Assembly: GCA_030549495.1 (NCBI GenBank)
Contig: JAUIRK010000919.1
Span: 1,175,001-1,239,000 of the forward strand
DNA length: 64,000 nt
From: Nectonema munidae
Lineage: Eukaryota > Nematomorpha > Nectonematoida > Nectonematidae
Reading direction: 5' to 3'
Below the pieces are notes generated by a model. That model was not told the DNA's origin. It did no database searches and saw nothing but the letters and a program-made list of their open reading frames with translations. Positions 1 to 12,849 of this stretch are shown one piece after another. Made by a program: the position numbers and the translations under genes. Each line of letters opens with the position of its first letter. Positions within the stretch are counted from its first letter, which is position 1.

Positions 1-1924
<1,924 letters not shown>

Positions 1925-3239
1925 TAACTCTTCCAATCCACTATCACTTTGTGAACTGGTCGTAAATAATACATCCGCCAACTCTCATATTACTTCAATA
2001 ATGTTCCTTTGTTACTTGTAATAATCTAATGTTTTCATTATCTTTTCAACTTTTTAGCAAATTATTATTAGAAAGACTGCACGCAGATCTATATATACGG
2101 TAGTGTTTTTAGTATGAAAAGGTCCTAACCTGTCCTTCATTAGCACATGAGCCCAATTTTACCAGTGTTGCATTTTTGCAACGTAATGTGATTTTACCAA
2201 CCTAAAGGTTAAATATGTTGTCCTAAATTTTATACACCTCTGCTAGGATTTATCTTTGCTCAACCATTTCGCTAAACAAATTTTTTTCTAAATAAATTTT
2301 CTTTCTCCCAATTTTTGAGAAGCGAATTTCGGGTAATACGCTGAAGAACCGTTATAACTCGATTTCTCCTATATTGCTTCTATTTTTCATTTTTGTGTAC
2401 TGAAAAATATGAAAATTGCGTTACTTTTACAAAGCTATTACTTGAATACATATTTATTTTATTTTATTTTCAAAAAGGAACTTTTAAAAAGAGCTTGTTA
2501 CATCATGTCCATTGAAAAACTTAGTTTTGAATACTAGCCATGATTAAATCTTTAGTACTGTTCCTTTTCAGTTTTACAAAAAAATGTATTACACATCAAA
2601 AACATCATATTTGAAACTAAAAAACGAATAAGAACATTATTATGAAAAATAATATACAGATTGGCAGAAAATAGTGCGAAAAAAGTATGGAAAAATATCA
2701 GGGGCGCACATCCGGGGGGCATTTCATTTGTAGTTCATTCAAATACATGTGGGGCATGTGTGTTGCCTTATAAACTTTTTTTATATTAAAATAAAGAACA
2801 GATTTATATCCTTGCTAATTTTTTAATTAAATTATTTTGTTTAACTATGCATGACTTTGTACTTGCATTTTTGAATATAATCAAACCATTACATGTTTCT
2901 AAGTTAAAAGTAAAATATTCTGCAATAATTTTTATTAAACAACTTTAAATATAATTGTAGGAGTGCGGCCCTCATGAGAACACAAACTCACTCCTTTGGC
3001 CCTCATGGGACTCCGAGTTTGACATGCCTGTCTTATGCGATATCAGTTTTTGAAAATTTCTCCAATGAAAGGGTCAAGAAAGTATAAATAATGTTGCGCA
3101 AGTTTTTTGTTTTTAAATTGTACCCCTTCTATCAACTTTTTTTTGGCTACACCACTGCTTCTGTCTAATTTGCATTTAGAGTTAAATTTAAATAGTTTTC
3201 AATCGTTACGATTTTATATCAATGAATATTGTTAGACTC

Positions 3240-4260
3240 GCGCTAAGAATTTTTTTTCAACAAAAGTCACAATCTTTATCGCTACGTTTGCTACATTTTG
3301 TAACATTTGAAAACTTTAATATTCAAAAAACACAATAATTTTCTTTTCTCGTATACTTTGATTTATGTTAGTTTGGTCCTCGGACATTTCGCCCCATTAT
3401 TTTCATGACAGTTCGTCCCTTGGACAATTCACCCCATTATTTTCATAAGACAGTTCCTCCCATGGACAATTTACCCCATTATTTTCATAAGACATTTTGT
3501 TTCATGGACAATTCGCCCCGTTATTTTCATAAGACATTTTGTCTCATGGACAATTCTAAAAAAATTAACAGATAAAATGAATAATTTGAAATAATTTAAT
3601 AGAGATAAAATAAACAAGAATATAAAATTTATTAATAATTTTACACATATAATAAGCAAAGATGGATGAAACTAATAGCCTATGAGACAATTTGTCAGGG
3701 GGAATGTCTGTCGACCGTTAGTTTAAATAATTTTTTAATTATAAGGGTTGCTACTTAAACGTTGGCTTTTGCTGCTTATAAAAACTTGAAAATATCAAAT
3801 AAACTCTAATTCTTTATGCCTCCTATTATTTTGAAATTATTCTGAGAACAGACGGTTCCATTTTAAAATAGTGAACATTTTTTATTAGTTTATTTTGTTT
3901 CCTTTCTCTCCTATGTTAATTATGTAGCAAATTTTTCAATTTTGAGTAAAAGGTAAGGTGCAGCGGGTGTATTTTCATTGACTGATGAGGCACTGATGTA
4001 CAGCTTATGTCAAACTATGAACAAATTCCTATCGATGAGGAATCGAATCCAGAGGCTTCCGTGCTGAGTCCATCATCTCAACCAACCTGCCATGCCACCC
4101 ATTGAGTATGCTGTAGGGGATGCGTCAAATTAGTTTTCAAAAACTTAAGTTATGCTCTAAAATTTTTTGTTTTTGTTGTAGCTCTATAACTTTTTCTAAT
4201 AGACTTTTTTCCTTAAAAGTTATTATAAAAGGTAAATCATTGCAAAATGTTAAAAGTTAT
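3240..4260. repeat. Dispersed repeat, copy 1 (second copy at 29760-30710)
   Basis: The segment matches 29760-30710 in the same order over most of its length. Shared parts are a 41-bp word array, the text around cacatataataagcaaag, tttgtcaggggg and gttagtttaaataa, and the segment ending ccatgccaccca. Small indels separate the copies. In both, the fold-back element sits in the same gttagttt flanks, so that insertion predates the dispersal. No coding potential is seen. Confidence 0.8.
3375..3716. mobile_element. Fold-back element with ~41-bp word repeats
   Basis: The left arm holds four tandem units (tttcat at 3401, 3441, 3483 and 3525) carrying the word gacaattcaccccattatt. The right end, read on the minus strand, is GGTCGACAGACATTCCCCC. 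It mirrors the left end GGTCCTCGGACATTTCGCCC. Both sides carry gttagttt (3367-3374 and 3717-3724), an 8-bp target duplication. There is no ORF. Confidence 0.6.
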
Positions 4261-4628
4261 TTTACTTTTTGTAGCTTGTATCAATTTAGCTTTTAAACTA
4301 TTTTTGAATGATGCTGAGTAAAATGAAATAATGCGATCTTAATTTTTTGTTTGCACAATTATAACTTCATTGTATACCCTTGCCCCTGAATCAATCACAT
4401 TTTTTCATATAAACATCGCATGGTCTCTACTGTCTAGTAGACTCTTTGCTTTTAGACTACATTCACTCATATAAAACTATCCAACCTTCAGTTATTTGTT
4501 TTCTTTATGAATCAAATATTCTTTCATCAATTCCTGTAATGTGCCTGGTAGACTACTTACTTTTTCAAATCAAAAGCCTATTCCACCCCTAACAATTTTG
4601 GATTTTTTTAAACTAGTGTATATTCGAT

Positions 4629-5193
4629 GGTTGTAGGTAAAAATGCCTCCAGAATAAATGCCCCTAATTAAAAAGTAGGAAAAAATGCCCCCTAATTTTT
4701 GATTTTCAGAATTTTTTTAAATTATATAAATATTTTTATTTGGTACCGTTTTGAAAGGCTAAATTTCTTAATCTACAGGGTTTTTTTCTTTATAAAGTTC
4801 TTGAAAACAATAGCAAAGGTGCCGATTTGTGGGAATGTGTTCTTAAAATGGGTTAAAATACAAATTATATTTAGAAAGTGTTCTGATACACACAAAGTCC
4901 AAAAATATTTACTGTTTTATAAAAAAATTTTTGTATTTAAAAAATTGTATGCTGAGTTTTTTAGTTTACTTTAATTAAATTTTAAATGTTTTAGATGAAA
5001 AGTTAACCTTTTTTTTATACAAAAAACTTTTATTTGACATATCTTTTAAAAAAAAAATTTTTTTTTTATTTTAATTAATAATTTTTTTGGTATTTTTTTG
5101 TGTTGGGGCATTTTTTCCTAATTTTAAATTGTGGCATTTTTACTAGTGGCTTTTTTTCCTACTTTTTAATTGGGGGAATTTTTTCTGCGCACG
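4629..5193. mobile_element. Fold-back element with aaaaatgcccc word repeats
   Basis: The left arm reads aataaatgcccctaatt, aaaaagtagg and aaaaaatgccccctaatt. The right arm is its reverse complement with small changes (tttttcctactttttaattg, then ggggcattttttcctaattt). A 9-bp flank, ATATTCGAT, is repeated at 4620-4628 and 5194-5202. The AT-rich centre holds a 91-codon frame (4699-4974) that looks like chance. Nine-base duplications are typical of Mutator-like (MULE) insertions, but no transposase is present to confirm this. Confidence 0.65.
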
Positions 5194-5681
5194 ATATTCG
5201 ATATGCAAATTTAATTAAAATATTTTCGCTGGAGGTATAGTATTTAAATTCACCAATTTTGTAAAAAAAAATATAAAGTAGTCATATAAATTTAGAACTT
5301 TAGGTATGCGCTGAATACACTCTATTTTAAAGGATTGCTTGAATATTTGGTCTCCCGTGGTATTTCCAGACCACTAATTTTGAAAATTGCAACAAAAAAA
5401 TTTCGCCCCCCAATAATTTTGAGGATGTGCGCCCCTGAAAAATATGTATTTTTCTCATGAAAGATTTGTTTTTCTTAGATTCGCTGTTCGTTTTCTATTT
5501 TCTTCGACGACTTTGATGACATCCTGGTAGTTTCTTTCTAAGCGCGCTGATGGCAAAAATCATTACTAAGCTTTATAATGCGTTCTGATCGGTGTCGTTG
5601 ATGACATTTATTGACTCAGTATTGAGTTTTCCCTGCTTATAAACTTCGTAAATCAACAAGAGTTGTGTCAAATTTTATTTT

Positions 5682-6026
5682 TTATGGAAATGAAGGCTTG
5701 CCGAAACCCTTTATAAAACGATTCAAAGACAGAACATCAAAATTGGAAGGCTTAACTTGTAACAATTTTTTCGCTATTTGGCTTTTTTCGTAATCTGGAA
5801 CCAATTCAGAAAACAAAGATAAGGGAATAAGCTCGGCTGTACGGTACCAAAGATGGCTGCTAAAAGCTTTGATAGAAGAATATGAAATCATGGGTTCAAT
5901 TGATTTATAAATTATCAAACGTTTGAAGAGTTTCAAATCATTGAATGGAGGAGCATCATCAGCAGACCCACAATTTAACCCCCATGTGCTGTAAACTAAT
6001 TTTACAAAAATCACAAACTTTTTCAA
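5682..6026 (-). pseudogene. Fragment of an uncharacterised, transposon-associated protein
   Basis: The 114-codon frame starts MKKFVIFVKLVYSTW and includes DAPPFNDLKLFKRLIIYKSI, KAFSSHLWYRTAELIPLSLF and SELVPDYEKSQIAKKLL. From memory, this resembles a multicopy protein of unknown function in invertebrate and fish genomes, whose conserved core is a THLWYLSEELV-type motif. That recollection is unverified. The open frame continues some codons past position 5682 before the alignment becomes uncertain. No zinc finger or DDE motif is visible. It sits in the NUDT21 intron on the opposite strand and has no flanking exons, so it is read as a relic of a mobile element. Confidence 0.4.
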
Positions 6027-6139
6027 TTTTGACGGTTGATCTTTAGTTGTAATTGTTCCAGATTTCAGTTTTGAAATTTAGTATTCGAAAAGCACGAGTT
6101 TTATGCTATATAAAAGCTTAGCCATCCATAAATTTCAAA

Positions 6140-6154
6140 CAGGGGCGCACATCC
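6140..6154 (+). repeat. Solitary hAT end identical to that at 2699
   Basis: CAGGGGCGCACATCC recurs here exactly, followed by agagagggcg. No matching opposite end with a target duplication was found nearby, so this is probably a truncated relative of the 2699-5437 element. Confidence 0.6.
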
Positions 6155-6239
6155 AGAGAGGGCGAAAATGTTGTGTTTTCTGGGAGAGGGGGGTGGTGTA
6201 ATGATCATTAAGCTAAGAGAATAAAAGAGGGGATGCAGA

Positions 6240-6375
6240 CTTTCGAGTGAAACATCATGCCAAGCCTCTCTGAAATTCCTATCAAGAATATTTTACAAAC
6301 GATGTGAGAACTATATAATAATAATAATCCATTGTTTCAATATGCACACAATAAGTAAACAATGTTTTGTTTCCT
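6240..6375. repeat. Dispersed repeat fragment (also near 29610-29745)
   Basis: The words actttcga, aaacatcatgccaag, ctctgaaattcctatc and caatatgcacacaat appear in the same order at both places with about 80% similarity by eye. Function unknown. Confidence 0.6.
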
Positions 6376-6474
6376 TGCAGTATTTTTGAGCAAACACATG
6401 TTGATGATCAATTAGATTTTCTCATCTTCTTCTGTCACAGGGATTCCATTTCTCTTTCTGTCTCCTATGTTTTT

Positions 6475-6592
6475 CTCTTCCACGTTCTCTGCTAAAACTC
6501 AAGTTCTCTTCTCTCATTCAAGCTCTCTTCTCTAATTCAACTCTTCCCTCATCCAAGCTCTCCTATCTCATTCAGCTCTCTTCTCTTTAATT
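6475..6592. repeat. Pyrimidine-rich minisatellite
   Basis: Variants of a 20-25 base unit (ctcattcaagctctcttct) repeat about five times, nearly all C and T on the + strand. It could be a polypyrimidine tract or simple-sequence expansion. Confidence 0.6.
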
Positions 6593-7549
6593 TGTATTTT
6601 GAGTTAAATTAAAAATAATTCTATAGTTTTTAGAGGAATTTAAGTTCACTATTTTCAAAACCTTTTTTCATGATACCAAAGTTCAGCTTTTTAAGACATG
6701 AAAAGCACACTCTTTAATAACAAAAACAATAACATTTTACTCCACACATGTCAACACATGCACCCCTGCACTCACCAACCAAACTATCCGCACACAAGCA
6801 GTCACCAATTACCTCAATTCACTTTCAATCTTACCAATCCTTAACTCTACACCACCAACCATACATAAATCTGAAGAATCTTTGCCAGTCAAAATCAGAT
6901 GTACTCTCGCCCAATTAAGATCAAACAAATCCTCATTCTCTTCGAATATTTACATAAAATCAGCCCCAAAACACGCCCCTTGTCTCACTGCCATCTCTGC
7001 AAAATAGACCCAAACACCTATTCAACTGCCCACACATAGCTACACACCTCAAACCACTCGATCTTGGCTTAACCCGCACGCGGTTACCAACCTTTTCCCA
7101 GAATGTAAAAAGCATCATAATACATCATTAATTCATTAAACCATCATAATACATCATTAAATCCCATATTCCTATATACTAACATTATACACAGATTTAG
7201 ATATTAAAAAAACTTATTTATATATATACACATATGCATACACACACATCTCTCCTGGTTCCAACCAAAGCGGCTCGGTTGTCACTGGTATGATAATAAC
7301 AAGATATCTGCCAGTGGAGGCCAACAACAACAACAACATTTGAATATAAGAGCTCATTTCAAAATTAAAATTTTTTTTGAAATACTTATTGAAAGTTTTT
7401 TTACACATATACCCTTTTCATGCTGAATTTAGTAGTGATGCTCATTTTTTTTTAATATAAAAATCAATTAAACTTGTCAAAAAATGGATTATAATTATCA
7501 ATTAATGCCAAATATATTAACTCGATAGGAACATCATTAATTCAATTGA

Positions 7550-8472
7550 CACTTACAGATATTTTTACCGTGCTAGCCAAAATGGAGTATAGAAATAAAA
7601 TAATTAAAAATTTTGAAATTATTTTTGGAGACAGTTTTTAGATGTAGACCGCAAATTTAATTGAAACTTTCGGATATTTTTAAACCCTAAATGCTAAAAC
7701 TGAGTCCAAAAAGGAAACCATTATCATCACTTTCGTATATAACAGATATTTTATTTAAATTTCAAAAATATTTCGGTAGACATCATACGTAAACAGCATA
7801 TTTGATTGACACCTGCAGATATTTTTAAATCTTAAATTCTAAAACTGACTTCAGAAATGAAAATGGCATGGTTGATTTGGTATAAAAACATATATTTTAT
7901 ATAGAACTTGAGATAATATGTTTGGAGACAGTTTTCAGACGTAAACCGACACTTGTAGATATTTCCATACCTTAAATTAGAAAACTGAGTCCAGAAATGA
8001 AACCAGCATGATCGATTTGGTATAAAAACATATATTTCATGTAAAATTTGAGTGAATATTTTTCGAGACAATTTTTAGGGGTTAATCGCAAATTTGATTG
8101 ACACTTATGGGTATTTTCAAATCTTAAACGCAAAAACTGAGTCCAGAAATCAAATCAGCGTGGTCGATTTAGCATATAAACGTATATTTTATGTAAAATT
8201 TGAAAGAATACTTTATTTGATATATTTCTCATCAGTCAAAATTTTGATTGACATTTTCTAAAAAGTAGCCATCATTATTGAAAAAATTAAATATATAAAG
8301 TGTTATGCATTCAAAAGTGTATATAATTAATATCAAAATTTTGTTAAAAAATTTTAATTTTTGATTTTGATTGACAGTTTTTAGCATGAGAGGGTTATTC
8401 AACTGCCATAAAAATGGTCTCAAAAGATACAGCTAGCGATTTTAGGAAAGGTCACTAAATTTGAAGGGATAT
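7550..8472 (+). repeat. Repeat block A: ~145-bp units with a conserved tail
   Basis: The core ctgagtccagaaatgaaa recurs at about 7701, 7846, 7986 and 8138, a spacing of 140-152 bp. It is followed each time by a variant of catggtcgatttggtataaa and, later, tttgattgacact. After the last unit comes a tail of about 240 bp ending gaaaggtcactaaatttga then agggatat. The same units and tail occur at 61600-62723 and, inverted, at 50152-50890. No ORF is conserved. Confidence 0.85.
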
Positions 8473-8714
8473 GGACCAGCCCTATCCTGAACTAATAGCC
8501 CCTATTAACTTTTTTTAATAACTAATAGAGTTAAGCAAAATTGTATGCTAGAAGCTTGTTCAGTCAAAGACTCCACACCCTTTCAGGCAGAATGGGTTTG
8601 CCTTAAAGTCGTCTGCTAAATCATTCAAAAAAAGCAGACAATTAATTTTGGGAGAACAAAGGCCGCACTACCCTCACCTGCTGTCATCACGTTTAAATCG
8701 TCGTTTCTTTTTAG

Positions 8715-9011
<297 letters not shown>

Positions 9012-9130
9012 CTCTAAACTAAAGACGCATTTGCAACTTAAAGTCGTGGGTGAGTTGAGAGCAATTCGGTCCATTTTGTATTGAAGTAGCAAAGAAGATA
9101 TGACATAGGCAAGCGATGCCAAATATGAGA

Positions 9131-9136
9131 ATTAAA
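9131..9136 (+). promoter_or_regulatory. NUDT21: Candidate poly(A) signal for NUDT21 (ATTAAA)
   Basis: ATTAAA lies 120 bases past the stop codon, in a plausible place for 3' end formation. AATAAA is not seen closer. No transcript evidence is available. Confidence 0.35.
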
Positions 9137-9514
9137 GCTCTGAAGATTGCAACTTCAAAATAAGCAATCCTTGTGCAGTATTACGCGTGTGTACGCCGTA
9201 TGCCCTTAAACAACTGTTTCCAACATTGTTAAATATGTGTAGCCCATATTACGCTTTGTACCTTATTCTTGCTGATGCTCATAAACCTTAGAAAGCTTTA
9301 TCTCGCTTTCAGTTAAAGCTGAAAGGATCCAAACAGATTACTTTTAATATAGATATTGTACATGAGAAAATAGAGGAGTAAAAATTTCAGATAAAAAAAT
9401 TTGAGCAAAGTTGGTACACAATTGTAACCTTAAGCAGCAACTTTTTTAATCCCGGGAACATGCAGTGTTTGAAAGAAAATAACCTGTACGGTTGAACGCG
9501 GGTAGACAACTTGT

Positions 9515-9960
9515 GTGTCATCTCCAACATGTATACTACGATGGTTTCTATTCCATTTATTAATGGTAGACAATGTTCAACTTTCTGTTCATATTTTGCT
9601 AGATGTAAGATTTGATATACCTCATTCGAGGAGACGATGCTACATAAGTTATTACCTATATATCCCGTATACTACCATGGTTCATCTCCAACCTGTATAC
9701 TGCGATGGTTCATCTCCAACCGTTCATATTTTGCTGATGTAAGATTTGATATACCTCATTCGGGGAGAGGATGTTACATAAGTTATTACCTATATTTTTG
9801 CAATTTTTTCACGATATTAAATAATATATTTGTCAAATAATCAAAATAAAATTCTGTAATCAAAGAATCGAAAAATATTCTTTAAAAAATCAAAAAATAT
9901 GCTTTCTGTTCATATTTTGCTACCTCATACGATGTTACAAAAGTTATTACCTATATTTTG
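9515..9960 (+). repeat. Short-unit repeat block, also at 35395-35637
   Basis: The unit catgtatactacgatggtt, then gatttgatatacctcattcg and gcta(c)ataagttattacc, is repeated about three times. The whole, including the following tcacgatattaaataatat, recurs at 35395-35637. It contains overlapping small frames that look fortuitous. Confidence 0.7.
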
Positions 9961-10689
9961 CAATTTTTTATCTTCACAAAAATAATGAATAGACTTAAAA
10001 TATATTCGTAAATCAATCTTTCTTCCTTGTGAAAACATCAAATGCTCTTTTAGAGCGCCAATTTAATATAAAAATTAAAGGGTTATTAATTTTTATATAT
10101 TGGTAAAAAAGTTTTTTTATTTTATTTTATTTCAAAAAGTTCAAAATTAATCGATTCTATCATTTTATTTAATTTAATGGGTTTAAACGGACTTGTTTTA
10201 TAAATATGAATTGCTAAATATAAATTTTAATTTGTAATATTTTTCAATACCTTTTTAGATTCAATTTTGTTTATCAATAAACTTCATTCATGAAAGTGAT
10301 TTTTCTAAAAGTTATCAGAAGTTCAATAGAAAATTTTTAACAAAAATTGTGCTGTGTAAATAAAATATACTTTATTATTTTTATTATTATTTATTCAATG
10401 CAATCATTTTATAAATAATTTATTGATTATTATTATTATTAATGTTATCAGGTTAAGTGTCTCGTCAATTTTTGTCCACCTTAAAAAAAATTTCTGTTTT
10501 AATAATAAGTTTTTTAAATCTAAATCTTGCATTTTTTTTTAGAAATCTGCATATTTTGGTTTATTTAATTCTTTTGTAATCTCGACTCTTAATGATTTAT
10601 ATCACCTAAACAAAAATGAAGTTTAAAAAGTTCATTTCAAAATCTCAATTTTAACCTCATGACTTTATAATTGTCGCTTATATATATTT

Positions 10690-12210
10690 TATATGATTTC
10701 GAAATTGTTTCTGATGTCTCAACTTCTGATTCAGAAAGTAAAAATAAAAATTCTGCATCTGAAAGAATAAAATTTTTACTTTGGCAAAAAACACCTGAAG
10801 AACAATTAAAATCGAAAGATCTCATTTGAAACTACATAATTATTCTGAAAATAACATTTATGACTTTATACCGCCTGTGGAGTATTTCCATTATTATTCT
10901 ACAGATGAAATTATTGAAATAATAACAAAAGAAATGAATAAATATGCTCAACAAAATAATTTTCTAAAGTCTAATTCTGTGGAGATAAATACATCTATAG
11001 GAGTTCTTATACTTATGGGATTAGTTGGAATGCCTAGAATGGAAATGTACTAGAATTTTTTTTAGTATTTTAAAAATAGTAAAACTTTTTCTAAAAACAG
11101 GTTTAAAGATATACACTTTATTAATAATAATGAAATAATAAAAGACAGGATTAATGAAAATTATGATAGGTACGCAAAAGTGCGTACTTTATTGAATATT
11201 TTGCGAAAACAATGTTTGTTGATGCGTTCAGAAAAGATTGAAGGAGCAAATTATTCCTTTCAAAGGTAAAATTCTTTGAAACAATAAACCAAAAAATGGC
11301 GTTTTAAAGTTTTTTCAAAAAATAGAGCTGATGGATTTTGATAACTTATGATTTTGTAAAATAGTTGTGGTTTTGAAACTATGTTGTGTAACTTTGTGAT
11401 ACCTTATCTGACGACTCGAATTTTTTAGTTTTTTTCCACAATTATTTCAATTCTTTTGAGTTGCAAAACACTTTGAAAAAAAGATGCATCTATAGTTGTG
11501 GAATTATGAGGAAAGACAGGCTAAAAGGTCTGAAGCTATCTTCAGAAAAGGATATGAAGGAAAAAGGAAGAGGCGCTTACGAATGTTTTTTATAAAAATA
11601 TGGTGTGCAAGTTATACATTGGTACGACAATAAATGTGACATATTTTCTTCAAATTACTTAAGTGTTTTTTCAGTTTATAATGTCAGAAGGTGGTTGAAG
11701 AAAGAAAGTATATGAATGTAGATAGACCGAACATTGTAAGCGTTTATAATGAGTGTATGGATGGAACAGACCTCCTTGGCATGTTTATGGCTTTGTATCG
11801 AATCGATCATAAATCAAAGAAATGGTATCGAAGAATATTTTATTGGATATTGAGTACTGCAGTTACACAAGCTTGGCTACACTATAAAAGAGACTGCAAA
11901 ATTTAAAAATTGAAAGAAAGATTTTCTACTTCTGTCAGCAATTCGTTGATAGAAAGCGATATTATTTTTCAGCCTAAAAATAAAAGAGGAAGGCTAAGGT
12001 TAGATGAAAACGAAATGGATGAGTTTTTGTTTCTCAAAAATGTGATGAAGCGAGATATGATATGGTCAACCATTTTCCAGAAATGATTGATGTTTCAAAA
12101 AGAAAAAGATGTAAACTATTCTCTCAAATTTATTAATACTCAAACATTGTGCATTAAATGTAAAATTGCCTTTTGTTTAAGACCAGATAGGAATTGTGTT
12201 TACTCCCATA
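10690..12210 (+). pseudogene. piggyBac-type transposase, broken
   Basis: Segments of a piggyBac/PGBD transposase appear in order with stops and frameshifts between them: a Ser/Glu-rich N-terminus; PPVEYFHYYSTDEIIEI and NTSIGVLILMGLVGMPRMEM (10826-11053); FKDIHFINNN and VRTLLNILRKQCL; then VYNECMDGTDLLGMFMALYR, DHKSKKWYRRIFYWILSTAV and TQAWLHYKRD (11691-11906). Near 12120-12210 a cysteine-containing C-terminus (TLCIKCKIAFCLRPDRN) matches the terminal Cys-rich domain of the family. The order and motifs are characteristic. Several in-frame stops, for example after GMPRMEMY, show that it cannot make a full protein. TTAA-flanked ends were not resolved. Confidence 0.85.
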
Positions 12211-12369
12211 TCATAAAAAATAAATTGTTTGTAATATCACTTGGGAGTAGTATAAGTTTGTAAAAAGTTTTTTTGAAAGCTATATAAAAACTATTATGAA
12301 ACAAACTATATTTATAAGAACATGTAATTTTAGTTTTTTAATTGTTAAACTAAAAATGGCTGAATTCAA

Positions 12370-12830
12370 GTCTAGTTTTGTTATAATGATAAAAAAGATT
12401 TTTCAAGAATTATCAAGTTTATGGGAAAAAAAGAGTTTTCCTCAACTTAGTGACAAGTAATTATTACTAAAGTTAAAAAATTAATTTTAGAATATGAAAA
12501 AAATCAAAAGTATCCTAAAAGTAAGTTTAATGAACAATTATCTACTTTGTTTGACATTACAAAAGTAGATGAAAATTAGATGTGTAGAGAAGATAAATGG
12601 AAAGATTGGTTACGTGACAAGTAAACTCGCTCCAATTTCTTCCATTCATCCATCAAAAAGACAAAAAATTCAAATGATAAAAATTTTATGCATTCTGAAA
12701 ATCAAGAAAACTCTAGTAGATCATCATTCAGCTCTTACAGCAATGAAGAAGACTTAAATTTAGAAACGACCAAGAAAAGAAAGAAAAAATGCCCTACATC
12801 CCAATCTGTTAACTTAGTGACAAGGCATAA
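12370..12830 (+). pseudogene. Transposon ORF fragment of unknown class (N-terminal part)
   Basis: Across frames the strand reads IFQELSSLWEKKSFPQLS, then LFDITKV, CREDKWKDWL and a basic Ser-rich stretch ending KKRKKKCP. The layout (a LWEK-type start, an LFDI motif, then a Cys-containing segment) resembles the minus-strand ORFs in the transposon at 41734-44453, which carry a related FDLSLCRCPTVLC segment. The small frame at 14464-14688 (DIPRTNVTTERAIKLMEEF) may be the C-terminal part of the same broken element. All of this is inference from short motifs. Confidence 0.3.
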
Positions 12831-12849
12831 TAAATACCTGCAATAAGTT

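Larger units (their letters stand above)
2699..5437. mobile_element. Non-autonomous hAT element with 8-bp target duplication
   Basis: The ends are perfect 15-bp terminal inverted repeats: CAGGGGCGCACATCC at 2699 and GGATGTGCGCCCCTG ending at 5437. Both are flanked by the same 8 bases, AAAAATAT (2691-2698 and 5438-5445). An 8-bp duplication and CAGGG-type ends are typical of hAT elements. No transposase remnant is visible in its 2.74 kb. It contains fold-back elements at 3375-3716 and 4629-5193, and at 2964-3027 a further hAT-like end (minus strand, beginning caggcatgtcaaactc). Confidence 0.88.

Noticed and set aside
3376-3555. CRISPR array from the 41-bp periodic repeat
   Set aside because: Units are contiguous with no unique spacers, the genome is eukaryotic, and the array is one arm of a fold-back element.
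4699-4974. 91-codon ORF in the centre of a fold-back element
   Set aside because: Composition (Phe, Lys, Ile, Tyr) is that of random AT-rich sequence; no motif.
6140-6790. A second complete hAT element from CAGGGGCGCACATCC (6140) to a cacccctg near 6780
   Set aside because: The supposed right end (acatgcacccctg) matches poorly and the flanking 8 bases differ (atttcaaa against cactcacc).
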